NCBI GenBank assembly: GCA_000961765.1
Contig: LADT01000006.1
Coordinates: 1 to 64,000, forward strand
DNA length: 64,000 bases
Direction of reading: 5' to 3'
Origin: Clostridiaceae bacterium BRH_c20a
GTDB taxonomy: Bacteria; Bacillota; Peptococcia; Peptococcales; BICA1-8
The notes beneath the pieces were generated by a model. That model was not told the DNA's origin and ran no database searches. It worked only from the letters and a program-made list of their open reading frames with translations. Made by a program: the position numbers and the translations under genes. Positions 25,515-33,075 of this stretch are shown piece by piece. Within the stretch, counting starts at the first letter, position 1. Every line of letters starts with the position of its first letter.

Positions 25515-26402
25515 ATGAGTACATGGACTAAACCTGCAAAAGAATCTTCACCAAGGAAAAAAGTAACGATTCACACTCTTTTCGAAAAAAAAGCTAAAGG
25601 CGAGAAAATTACATTTTTAACCGCCTATGACTACCCAACAGCTGTTATAGAAGATAAAGTGGGCATTGATTTAATTCTAGTTGGTGATTCATTGGGTATG
25701 TGTGTGTATGGCTTTGACAGTACCTTACCGGTAACAATGGATATGATGGTTAACCACTCAAAAGCAGTGAGAAAAGGAGCACCTAATTCCTTTGTTATTG
25801 GGGATATGCCGTACATGTCTTATCAAATTTCAACTGAAGAAGCAGTTAGAAATGCTGGTAGACTTATGCAGGAAGCTGGCGTTGATGGTGTGAAACTTGA
25901 AGGTGGCGTAGAGATGGTTGACATTATCAAAGCAATAACCCGGGCTGGGGTACCAGTAATGGGTCATATCGGCTTAACACCTCAATCAGTATCGATGTTA
26001 GGCGGCTTTAAAGCCCAAGGTAGAGACGTTTCTGCAGCTCTTAAGTTGATCGATGATGCCAAGGCTTTAGAAGAAGCTGGTTGTTTTGCCATTCTTTTAG
26101 AGGCTATCCCTGCAGAAGTTGGTCAGATTATTACTGAAAGAAGCAATATCCCCATCTTAAGCATAGGTGCTGGTCAATACTGTGATGGTCAAGTTTTGGT
26201 TGTTCATGATGCATTAGGTTTCTTTGGTGGTCATGTTGCTAAGTTTGTTAAGCAATATGCCAATATGAATGAACAAATTGAAGAAGCATTAACTAAGTAT
26301 AAAGAGGAAGTAGAACAGGTAATTTTCCCAGGTCCGGAACATTGCTATAAAATAAAAGAAGATGAATTAGCTAAACTAAAAGAAGCTTTAGAAAATAGAT
26401 AA
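25515..26402 (+). CDS. panB: PanB family (ketopantoate hydroxymethyltransferase-like), copy 1
   Basis: 295 residues with AGGAGG upstream, including a 15-residue extension before the usual start. Classical PanB transfers the one-carbon unit of methylene-tetrahydrofolate to 2-oxoisovalerate. Mg ligands Asp 58 (VGDSLGM) and Asp 97 (IGDMPYMSY), Glu 129 (KLEGG) and catalytic Glu 196 (LLEAIP) are kept, as are GHIGLTPQS and SIGAG. No panC, panD or panE is nearby and it closes a hydroxyacid catabolic operon, like copy 2 at 50639. I therefore suspect reverse aldol cleavage of a 4-hydroxy-2-oxo acid. A normal PanB role remains possible. Confidence 0.88.
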   Translation: MSTWTKPAKESSPRKKVTIHTLFEKKAKGEKITFLTAYDYPTAVIEDKVGIDLILVGDSLGMCVYGFDSTLPVTMDMMVNHSKAVRKGAPNSFVIGDMPYMSYQISTEEAVRNAGRLMQEAGVDGVKLEGGVEMVDIIKAITRAGVPVMGHIGLTPQSVSMLGGFKAQGRDVSAALKLIDDAKALEEAGCFAILLEAIPAEVGQIITERSNIPILSIGAGQYCDGQVLVVHDALGFFGGHVAKFVKQYANMNEQIEEALTKYKEEVEQVIFPGPEHCYKIKEDELAKLKEALENR

Positions 26403-26452
26403 ATAAACAAAGCCTCTTATCATTTTATGGTAGGAGGTTTTGTTTATTTTTT
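26400..26452 (+). terminator. Terminator of catabolic operon 1
   Basis: AATAAACAAAGCCTC pairs with GAGGTTTTGTTTATT, followed by T-rich sequence. Confidence 0.75.
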
Positions 26453-26572
26453 AAAAAAGAATTTTGAGAAACATATTCTTTTTCTACAAAATTTTTAGTA
26501 AAGAATTATTATAGACAAAATTCTGTTATAATTTAAGTGTATAACTTAAAAACTGATGGTAGGAGGCATACT

Positions 26573-27082
26573 ATGAACTTTAAAACAGAGTTGGATATTT
26601 ATAAACTTATAATGAATATTGAAACATATATATTAGAAAGTAAATCTGTGCCCTTTACAAATAAGGTAATGGTAGATAAAGATGAAATTTGTGATTATTT
26701 AGATAGATTAAGAAGTAGGCTACCCAAAGAAATAAAAAAATGTCAAAGAATTATTGAAAAAAAACAATTTGAAGTAGAAAATGAGCAGAATAATAATGAT
26801 TTTAGAATCGACTTAAAACCAGTTTCAGAACAGAAAAGTATGGAATCTGATGATTTCCAAATACTAAACGCAACAAAGCTATATCAAGATAAACAAAAAG
26901 AATGTGAGGAATTGTTAAAAAAAGCGGAGCAACAAGCTCAAGAAATAATTGCAGGTGCTTATGAATATGCTGATAAAATAGTGGCAACATGTCAGAGCCA
27001 GCTAGAAAGACAAATATTAGAAGTTAATGAAGGTCGCAGCCAGATAGCTGATATTACATTGAAGTTAAAAAAAGCATATTAA
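26573..27082 (+). CDS. Coiled-coil protein, ATPase-subunit-H-like
   Basis: 169 residues from ATG 26573 with TAGGAGG upstream (a longer frame from 26537 has none). The start MNFKTELDIYKLIMNIETYI followed by PFTNKVMVDKDEICDYLDRL and LPKEIKKCQ matches a clostridial family often labelled ATPase or V-ATPase subunit H-like. The second half (115-169) is a charged coiled coil with KAEQQAQEIIAGAYEYADKI. Function unknown; perhaps membrane or division related by analogy with DivIVA-like coils. Monocistronic, before the tRNA cluster. Confidence 0.65.
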   Translation: MNFKTELDIYKLIMNIETYILESKSVPFTNKVMVDKDEICDYLDRLRSRLPKEIKKCQRIIEKKQFEVENEQNNNDFRIDLKPVSEQKSMESDDFQILNATKLYQDKQKECEELLKKAEQQAQEIIAGAYEYADKIVATCQSQLERQILEVNEGRSQIADITLKLKKAY

Positions 27083-27175
27083 GCAGGAATGCGTGGTGTT
27101 GACAAATCTATAAGTAAGTTTATAATAGTAATTACTCTTTACCTGAATATCAATATCAATTTCCAGAAATATCTT

Positions 27176-27204
27176 TTGACAAGTGTAATAAAATTATGTA
27201 TAAT
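27176..27204 (+). promoter_or_regulatory. Consensus promoter of the tRNA-Val-Asp-Phe-Gly cluster
   Basis: TTGACA at 27176 and TATAAT at 27199 are both perfect, with a 17-bp spacer; the first tRNA starts 24 bases downstream. Confidence 0.9.
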
Positions 27205-27227
27205 GAATTTTGTCGGTAAAAGTACTT

Positions 27228-27303
27228 GGGCGATTAGCTCAGCTGGGAGAGCACCTGCCTTACAAGCAGGGGGTCGGCGGTTCGATCCCGTCATCGCCCA
27301 CCA
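27228..27303 (+). tRNA. tRNA-Val (TAC)
   Basis: 76 bases with encoded CCA, acceptor GGGCGAT/ATCGCCC, anticodon TAC in CCTTACAAG, and GGTTCGATCC T-arm. Confidence 0.96.
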
Positions 27304-27361
27304 TGCAAGAAACAAGAGACAGGAAACAAGAAGCAAGATAAAAGAAAAAACAAACTATCTT

Positions 27362-27437
27362 GGAGCTGTAGTGTAGCGGTTAACATGTCGGCCTGTCACG
27401 CCGAAGATCGCGGGTTCGATTCCCGTCAGCTCCGCCA
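27362..27437 (+). tRNA. tRNA-Asp (GTC)
   Basis: Acceptor GGAGCTG/CAGCTCC, anticodon GTC in CCTGTCACG, T-arm GGTTCGATTCC, CCA encoded. Confidence 0.96.
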
Positions 27438-27442
27438 CATTT

Positions 27443-27518
<76 letters not shown>

Positions 27519-27523
27519 TAATT

Positions 27524-27598
<75 letters not shown>

Positions 27599-27600
27599 TT

Positions 27601-27627
27601 AAAGACTGGTCTTATCAGTCTTTTTTT
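27601..27627 (+). terminator. Terminator of the first tRNA group
   Basis: AAAGACTG pairs with CAGTCTTT around GTCTTAT, followed by seven T. Confidence 0.8.
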
Positions 27628-27676
27628 AAATTATTACAGATTAGCGTACCATATGGTGCTGGTATAGGAGATTAAA

Positions 27677-28582
27677 ATGCAGATATTGAGTATTTTAAAG
27701 AATATCTCAAATGAAGTCAGTAAATATATTCAAGAGAACTATTATACTGCCCAGGCTAAATTTTTAAAACAGGATAATTTTATTAATGTTTCGGGAGACT
27801 TACAAAAAGGGATAGATAATATTGTCAATGATAAAATTATTGACTTGGTTAAGGCCGCAAAATTACCCGTTATTATCATAAGTGAAGAAACAGGGATTAT
27901 AAAGCTGCATACTAATCCTACTCATTTTTTGCTTTTAGACCCTATTGATGGCTCAAATAACGTAAGACCTTGGTTTACACCTCATCCAAACCTTGTTATT
28001 TCAATGGGGTTTGGAGAAATAGGCAAATTAAAAGGATTAGGCTTAGATGCCATAGATGTATGCATAGTAAAAGAGATTTTTTCTGATAATACTTATTACT
28101 CGATTAAAGATCAAGGAGCCTACTTTCAAAATAATTTTCTTAAGTACCAACTGCGGACCTCTAAGAATATAAGCTTAACTGAAGCTCCGATAATAGGGGT
28201 TGATTTGGATAAAAAAGTTGAATTTTCAGCAGACCTAGTAAGTCTTATCACGGGAAATATCATAGTTAGAAGATTGGGTTCTACTATCCTGGATCTATGT
28301 CAGGTAGCAGCAGGCCAATATGATGCATATATTAGTACAGGTAACAGACTGAAGGTAACTGATGTCTGCCAACCCTATGCATTAATAAAACAGTCCGGTG
28401 GAGTTATAGAACTATCTGCCTATTATAAAAATGAATTATTTTCTAATAATTTTCTATATGAATGTTTGAGTAATCAAGACCTTCTTAGAGACATCAGATT
28501 TAAAGTTATTGCTTCCGGTAGTGAAGTATTATTTCAAGATATAAAAGGTTTAGTTGTTCCTTTCCATAATCTTGGTTATTGA
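27677..28582 (+). CDS. Inositol monophosphatase-like phosphatase
   Basis: 301 residues; TAGGAG upstream of the ATG. The Mg-dependent Li-sensitive phosphatase superfamily is shown by IISEETG (metal Glu) near residue 75, LDPIDGSNN near residue 94, and KVTDVCQPYALIKQSGG in the place of the usual WDxAAG motif. That last motif keeps Asp but lacks Trp and the AA pair, so substrate preference may differ from IMPase, FBPase or CysQ. Monocistronic between two tRNA groups; its stop codon lies inside the tRNA-Cys promoter. The fold call is firm, substrate unknown. Confidence 0.8.
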   Translation: MQILSILKNISNEVSKYIQENYYTAQAKFLKQDNFINVSGDLQKGIDNIVNDKIIDLVKAAKLPVIIISEETGIIKLHTNPTHFLLLDPIDGSNNVRPWFTPHPNLVISMGFGEIGKLKGLGLDAIDVCIVKEIFSDNTYYSIKDQGAYFQNNFLKYQLRTSKNISLTEAPIIGVDLDKKVEFSADLVSLITGNIIVRRLGSTILDLCQVAAGQYDAYISTGNRLKVTDVCQPYALIKQSGGVIELSAYYKNELFSNNFLYECLSNQDLLRDIRFKVIASGSEVLFQDIKGLVVPFHNLGY

Positions 28583-28607
28583 CGGTTAGATAGTTGCGTG
28601 ATATAAT
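28579..28607 (+). promoter_or_regulatory. Promoter of tRNA-Cys/tRNA-Leu group
   Basis: TTGACG and TATAAT with a 17-bp spacer, overlapping the stop codon of the phosphatase gene. Confidence 0.85.
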
Positions 28608-28643
28608 AAATTTTGTCGCAGGCAGACAATAATAAAAAAATAT

Positions 28644-28718
28644 GGCGACATAGCCAAGCGGTAAGGCAGAGGACTGCAAATCCTCTATTCCCCGGTTCAA
28701 ATCCGGGTGTCGCCTCCA
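28644..28718 (+). tRNA. tRNA-Cys (GCA)
   Basis: Acceptor GGCGACA/TGTCGCC, anticodon GCA in CTGCAAATC, CCA encoded. Confidence 0.96.
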
Positions 28719-28724
28719 TTGAGT

Positions 28725-28813
28725 GCCGGGGTGGCGGAACTGGCAGACGCACAGGACTTAAAATCCTGCGGGCCTTAAAGCCCGTACCGGTTCGATTCCG
28801 GTCCCCGGCACCA
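28725..28813 (+). tRNA. tRNA-Leu (TAA), copy 1
   Basis: 89 bases with long variable arm (GCGGGCCTTAAAGCCCGT), acceptor GCCGGGG/CCCCGGC, anticodon TAA in ACTTAAAATC, CCA encoded. Six bases after tRNA-Cys. Confidence 0.96.
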
Positions 28814-28846
28814 TAATTTATTATTGCTGAAAATTACTTTTAACTC

Positions 28847-28875
28847 TTGCAGACAAGATATTTCTCTGGTAAAAT
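28847..28875 (+). promoter_or_regulatory. Promoter within the tRNA-Leu spacer (first copy)
   Basis: TTGCAG, 17 bp, TAAAAT; 25 bases later tRNA-Leu copy 2 begins. The same promoter is repeated 176 bp downstream at 29023-29051. Confidence 0.8.
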
Positions 28876-28900
28876 ATTAAAAGTAAATAACAATTGTTTT

Positions 28901-28989
28901 GCCGGGGTGGCGGAACTGGCAGACGCACAGGACTTAAAATCCTGCGGGCCTTAAAGCCCGTACCGGTTCGATTCCGGTCCCCGGCACCA
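28901..28989 (+). tRNA. tRNA-Leu (TAA), copy 2
   Basis: Identical to copy 1 over all 89 bases, CCA included. Confidence 0.96.
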
Positions 28990-29076
28990 TAATTTATTAT
29001 TGCTGAAAATTACTTTTAACTCTTGCAGACAAGATATTTCTCTGGTAAAATATTAAAAGTAAATAACAATTGTTTT

Positions 29077-29165
29077 GCCGGGGTGGCGGAACTGGCAGAC
29101 GCACAGGACTTAAAATCCTGCGGGCCTTAAAGCCCGTACCGGTTCGATTCCGGTCCCCGGCACCA
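29077..29165 (+). tRNA. tRNA-Leu (TAA), copy 3
   Basis: Identical to copies 1 and 2. Its 3' end and the terminator behind it are echoed at 30931 and 33828. Confidence 0.96.
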
Positions 29166-29168
29166 AGA

Positions 29169-29204
29169 AAACACCCAGTACATTGCGTACCGGGTGTTTT
29201 TATT
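29169..29204 (+). terminator. Terminator after tRNA-Leu copy 3
   Basis: ACACCCAGTAC pairs with GTACCGGGTGT (one mismatch), then a T-rich tail. Diverged versions follow both tRNA-Leu remnants downstream. After it come CCACAGATGAACACAGAT, a short intergenic sequence common in many bacteria, and no gene until 29460. Confidence 0.75.
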
Positions 29205-29459
29205 TTTAGCCACAGATGAACACAGATAATAATATTTTTTATATATGAAAGAAAAGAGTTGACTTCGACAATTTGGGTTTTATAGCTTTATAAAATTTGA
29301 ACAACATTTATAAGTTCTTAAGGTTGGGGTGTCAAAGCAGGAAAAGACTATAGCGGAAAGATAGAAGAAAAATGAAATACCTTAAATAATAAAGAGGATT
29401 AAAAATAATTATGGTGAAATATGTAAATAGATAGAAAATATATAAATGAGGTTAATGCT

Positions 29460-29969
29460 ATGCCTTTAATTCTAAGAAAGTTCTCCTATCGTTTTGCCGA
29501 AGAAGTATTGAATAGTAAATTATATTTAAAAAATGAAATTGAAAAAGTATTATTAGATCCTATTATTGATTTTAAAGTACTTTCTAGACCATCCTTTAAT
29601 CAAAGATTAGATGAGAAGTTTGTATCTTTCGGTTGGGAAAGGCAGCCCGCTGTTTTCTCTGAGGAATTAGATCCCGCTGCAAAAATGGATTTTTTAAAAG
29701 AGAGAGTAGGTATTGAAGTTGAATTTGGGCATTCATCATTTATTGGTATTGATCTATTGAAATTTCAAGTTGCATCATATTCAGGATTGGATCGAATTGA
29801 TCTAGGAGTATATATTGTTACAACATTAAATTTCCAAAAAGTGATGTTGAAAAAATACAATCAGAAATGGAATGGGTCCTTAAGTTATGAAAAAGTAGTA
29901 AGATATTTACCACATTTTAAAAGTGCTATTCAGGTTCCAATATATGTTATTGGCATTGATATTTATTAA
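29460..29969 (+). CDS. BglII/BstYI-like restriction endonuclease, no methylase nearby
   Basis: 169 residues. The central block VGIEVEFGHSS then LLKFQVASYSG followed by DRIDLGVYIV resembles the core of the BglII/BstYI nuclease family (PD-type fold, Glu-x-Glu catalytic strand followed by the Gln-containing strand). The protein is shorter than BstYI (about 200 residues). No methyltransferase gene lies beside it, so it may be an orphan, a remnant or a nuclease of another system. No strong ribosome binding site (GAGG about 9 bases upstream). Composition is as AT-rich as the rest of the accessory region. The fold call is moderate. Confidence 0.6.
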   Translation: MPLILRKFSYRFAEEVLNSKLYLKNEIEKVLLDPIIDFKVLSRPSFNQRLDEKFVSFGWERQPAVFSEELDPAAKMDFLKERVGIEVEFGHSSFIGIDLLKFQVASYSGLDRIDLGVYIVTTLNFQKVMLKKYNQKWNGSLSYEKVVRYLPHFKSAIQVPIYVIGIDIY

Positions 29970-29998
29970 TTATTTTTTCTTCAATTTTATAATATAAA

Positions 29999-30022
29999 AA
30001 CCAGGCATAAAACCTGGTCTTA
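29999..30022. terminator. Bidirectional terminator
   Basis: AACCAGG and CCTGGTT arms around CATAAAA, between the convergent BglII-like and Mrr-like genes. Confidence 0.65.
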
Positions 30023-30035
30023 AATTTTGGATTAA

Positions 30036-30617
30036 TCATAATTTTTGGTATTGGCTCTTTACTAGATCTCTTGATAAATTCTGACTGTGTGTCTTATTAA
30101 TTAGGTCTATAAGATCATTTCTATCATATAGTTCAATGCCATTTGCCTTGGCTAATTCATATGCGTTTTCTGTAAAATAATTATTGGTTACAACCATTCC
30201 CTTATCAAGGTTATAGTATTTTATCGATCCTAAAACTTCTTGTACCGCAGTTATTGATACAAGATCATTCCACCTTTTTGTTTGTACAGCTATTTTTCTA
30301 CCATCTATTTCTAGTATAATATCTGCTCCATAGTCAGCAGTTTTAGGTGTTAACTTTCCTTTATAACCTAGTTTTTTGAATAATTCTAATACGAATATTT
30401 CAAAAGTTTGCCCAGACATAAAATCGACATCGTCAATTTGACTAGCCTTTAATTTTCTATAAAATAAATATTTCTTAGTTAATTTATAGGCTATAGACAA
30501 AACAAAATAACTTAAAATGATATAAAAAGAAATTTTGAATTTCCCTCCAGTTATCATTACCAAAATTAAAAATACCAAAATGACAATATCAAATTTATTT
30601 ATTCTTCTTCTTCCCAT
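30036..30617 (-). CDS. Membrane-anchored Mrr-type restriction endonuclease-like protein
   Basis: 193 residues with AAGGAGA upstream of the ATG. Two hydrophobic helices (about 10-27 and 29-45) precede a cytoplasmic Mrr_cat domain (about 60-175). The nuclease core is visible: FEIFVLELFKKLGY, then DYGADIILEIDGRKIAVQTKRW giving the D-x(n)-Q-x-K site, and GMVVTNNYFTENA. Mrr-like nucleases cut modified or foreign DNA; membrane anchoring is known for some relatives. It is convergent with the BglII-like gene. Confidence 0.85.
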   Translation of the reverse strand: MGRRRINKFDIVILVFLILVMITGGKFKISFYIILSYFVLSIAYKLTKKYLFYRKLKASQIDDVDFMSGQTFEIFVLELFKKLGYKGKLTPKTADYGADIILEIDGRKIAVQTKRWNDLVSITAVQEVLGSIKYYNLDKGMVVTNNYFTENAYELAKANGIELYDRNDLIDLINKTHSQNLSRDLVKSQYQKL

Positions 30618-30727
30618 TTTTAAGATCTCCTTCTATATTGGTTTTTATCTTACTTCGGTACTTTAATTAAATAACCTTTTACAGAATAAAACTTTATATA
30701 AAATAGTCCTTTGGACCTATACAAAGA

Positions 30728-30766
30728 ATAAGACTTAAGTAATGGCTTTTCTTACTTAAGTCTTAT
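30728..30766. terminator. Perfect 15-bp hairpin
   Basis: ATAAGACTTAAGTAA pairs with TTACTTAAGTCTTAT around nine bases and is followed by TTTAATT. No gene ends here, so it may be an orphan terminator left by a lost gene. Confidence 0.5.
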
Positions 30767-30918
30767 TTTAATTCTTATTCTTTAAAATGGAGGAATTACT
30801 TTGTTGAGTCGTAGTTACTAACCAACGTATAAACTAGCATTACAATTTTAAAAATTCTTATATATTAAATGTTATATAAAAGTTGGATAGTTTAGTATTG
30901 TTACTGTCCCATTACTAG

Positions 30919-31050
30919 TGCAAACTATATGGTCCCGGTCCCCGGCACCAGAAAACCTAGTATATTATGTACTAGGTTTTTCCCGTTTTTGGCTATTACT
31001 GATAATCAAGATAAACGAAAAACAAGCAAGCTAAGAACCGTACCCAATTG
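30919..31050 (+). repeat. Direct repeat A with tRNA-Leu 3'-end remnant (att-like)
   Basis: Starts TGCAAACTATA, then CGGTCCCCGGCACCA, exactly the 3' end of the tRNA-Leu genes, then a diverged terminator hairpin (ACCTAGTA / TACTAGGT), then GCTAAGAACCGTACCCAATTG. Copy B at 33811-33939 has the same parts in the same order. Confidence 0.75.
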
Positions 31051-31407
31051 CGTATAATTCTATGTGCTTGTAGCTGGTTCAACGATATGATATTATTAAA
31101 AAAATGTAATTTTTTTCATTATGGTAGATTTGCATAGCATTTTTAGTATTTTAGTTTGGAGTGAAGCAACCTGGAAGACTGGGAATTTGAAGTTTAAAAA
31201 GTTAATACAAATCTGAGGAGTTTATATAGAATGTTACAAGATTAAAATCTTATTTAGATTTCAAAGATATAATAATTAATGAGACAGGCAGTTGTTTTTT
31301 CGGGTTTTTAAGGATGTTTTTCGGTTAGGTAATAATTATATTGCCATAACAAATATTATAAAAACAAATTTAAATAATTCATTTTTACAAAATTAAGGAG
31401 AAAAGAT

Positions 31408-32370
31408 ATGTCAGAATTTAAACTATTATTACTTGCTAATCCTGAGCTTTCTTTTATTAAAGAAAATATCTCAAAAACAGATTTGAATAGGTTAATTAAT
31501 TGGTTTAATAAATACTGTACAAATAATAAGTTTAATAAAGACCAGATTATTGAAATTTTCATTTGGCTTTTTACAGAAGCAAGAAGAGTTGCCGACTACA
31601 ACAATCCTGAATTTGATGAAAACTTTGAAAAAAAAGCAGAAGAATTTGGCATAGAAAAAAACAACTTAATAACAATGTTTTTTTATCATAATAATGTTTT
31701 AGAAGATGAAGGGTTTATTAGGAAACCCGAAATGCACAGTATAGACAATAAAAGAGGTTCTTTTATTGTCTTTGAAGGCTTAGATGGCAGCGGTAAAAGC
31801 TCACAGATAAATGAATTATCAAAAAAATTGCGAGCAATTGGTAAAATGGTCAGTGTCACGGCGGAACCCACGAATGGAGCAACTGGCGGACTTATCAGAG
31901 ATACCCTAAGTAATAACTATAAAAGAAATGCAACAGAACTAGCTGCTTTATTTCTCGCCGACAGAATATCACATAATTTAAATCCTATGAATGGTATTCA
32001 AAAATTTTTAAATGAGGGCATAAATGTCATCTGTGATAGATATTATTATTCTTCTTTTGCTTATCAAGGTGTTGAAGCTGATATGAAGTGGATTATGGAA
32101 AGTAATTTAAATTGTAAACATATTACTAAACCGGATTTATGTATTTTCCTTGATGTTGATGTTAATCAATGCAAGGAAAGGGTTGATCAGGAAAGAGCTA
32201 GTCTTGAAATATTTGAATCAAACTACGAGATTATGGCTAAAGTTAGACAAAGTTTTTTTGAAGTATTTAGAATACTAAAAGACTCTGAAAAAATTGAAAT
32301 AATTGATGCTAATAAATCTTTTAGTAATGTTTCTGAAGAGATTTTTAAAAAAGTAATACATTTACTTTAA
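31408..32370 (+). CDS. Thymidylate-kinase-like protein with unknown N-terminal domain
   Basis: 320 residues, AAGGAG upstream. Residues about 117-320 form a thymidylate kinase: P-loop FEGLDGSGKSS at 122-132, CDRYYYSSFAYQG (DRY) at 209-221, and LCIFLDVD. The family phosphorylates dTMP to dTDP and is normally about 205-210 residues. The first 117 residues are helical, without a known motif to me, and are absent from ordinary Tmk. It lies between direct repeats with a membrane protein and thymidine kinase, so it is likely an accessory, phage- or island-type enzyme rather than the housekeeping Tmk. Confidence 0.82.
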   Translation: MSEFKLLLLANPELSFIKENISKTDLNRLINWFNKYCTNNKFNKDQIIEIFIWLFTEARRVADYNNPEFDENFEKKAEEFGIEKNNLITMFFYHNNVLEDEGFIRKPEMHSIDNKRGSFIVFEGLDGSGKSSQINELSKKLRAIGKMVSVTAEPTNGATGGLIRDTLSNNYKRNATELAALFLADRISHNLNPMNGIQKFLNEGINVICDRYYYSSFAYQGVEADMKWIMESNLNCKHITKPDLCIFLDVDVNQCKERVDQERASLEIFESNYEIMAKVRQSFFEVFRILKDSEKIEIIDANKSFSNVSEEIFKKVIHLL

Positions 32371-32466
32371 TAACATACGTCTTAGTTCCAAAATTATGTT
32401 CAGGGCATATGAAATAAGTAAAATATAAAAAATTTTATATCTAACTTGGGGGGACGCCTAAATTTT

Positions 32467-33075
32467 ATGAAAAGATACTTATTCGAAGGACTAAGCATAT
32501 TGGGGTCGTTTGCTTCACTAATAGGTCTTACTATTTTTAATCAGCCTTTAAAATCATGGCAATGGCTAATAGTTGGAATCACCCTTGTTTTTGTAGTTTT
32601 TTCAATAATTATGATTTATTCATCTTATCGAAGAGAGAATCCTAAACCTTTGAACAATGATCAAGAAATCGACAGTTATCTTCATAATTGGTTAAAAAAA
32701 GGTGGAAATTGTGTTATTTTTTCTCGTGACATGAGTTGGGCAGTTAGAAACCATGATATAAAGGAAATGCTTATAAGTAAGGCAAATAGAAACGAATTAC
32801 ATATCTACCTCCCACAAAGAATTCCTTTTTGTGACGAATTAGAAAAGGCAGGAGCACACATTACTTTATATAATTATGAAAGGTATGAGCCTAAATCAAG
32901 ATTTACTATAATTAATAAAGGACATGGGGTCAATGCTAAGTTATCTATTGGTCAAAGAACAAAAGAAGGCCACATAAATATCGAATACGGGCCGGGAGAC
33001 CATGTGTTTGCTGTAGCGAATGACTTGATAGACATAATAACGCAGTTATGTCCGTGCCAGAAAACTGTTAACTAA
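32467..33075 (+). CDS. Two-helix membrane protein with PLD-like C-terminal domain
   Basis: 202 residues from ATG 32467; GGGGGG lies about 14 bases upstream, a longer frame starts at TTG 32446. Two helices (about 5-24 and 30-50) form a membrane hairpin. The cytoplasmic part (60-202) with VIFSRDMSWAV, LHIYLPQRIPFCDELEKAGA and RFTIINKG resembles a half phospholipase-D-like domain, but no HxKxxxxD motif is present, so catalysis is doubtful. Its last 4 bases overlap the convergent tdk gene. The family is uncertain. Confidence 0.6.
   Translation: MKRYLFEGLSILGSFASLIGLTIFNQPLKSWQWLIVGITLVFVVFSIIMIYSSYRRENPKPLNNDQEIDSYLHNWLKKGGNCVIFSRDMSWAVRNHDIKEMLISKANRNELHIYLPQRIPFCDELEKAGAHITLYNYERYEPKSRFTIINKGHGVNAKLSIGQRTKEGHINIEYGPGDHVFAVANDLIDIITQLCPCQKTVN

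Larger units (their letters stand above)
28725..29165 (+). repeat. Tandem array of three identical tRNA-Leu units, period 176 bp
   Basis: tRNA-Leu genes start at 28725, 28901 and 29077, exactly 176 bp apart. The 87-bp spacers after copies 1 and 2 are also identical, so the unit (tRNA plus spacer) was duplicated as a block. The spacer holds its own promoter, TTGCAG at 28847 and TAAAAT at 28870 with a 17-bp spacer, repeated at 29023. Confidence 0.95.
30618..31407. other. 790-bp gene-free stretch with hairpin and tRNA-Leu 3' remnant
   Basis: No convincing gene on either strand. It contains a perfect 15-bp-stem hairpin (30728-30766) and direct-repeat copy A (30919-31050). The rest is AT-rich and unassigned; AAGGAG before 31408 opens the kinase gene. 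Confidence 0.5.

Noticed and set aside
27089-27376. 95-codon frame across tRNA-Val
   Set aside because: It runs through the consensus promoter and the tRNA itself; a shadow of RNA sequence. The same holds for the frame at 28613-28816 across tRNA-Cys and tRNA-Leu.
28725-29165. Regular 176-bp repeats as a CRISPR or satellite array
   Set aside because: Each unit is a complete tRNA-Leu gene plus promoter spacer; repeat and spacer are both identical, unlike CRISPR.
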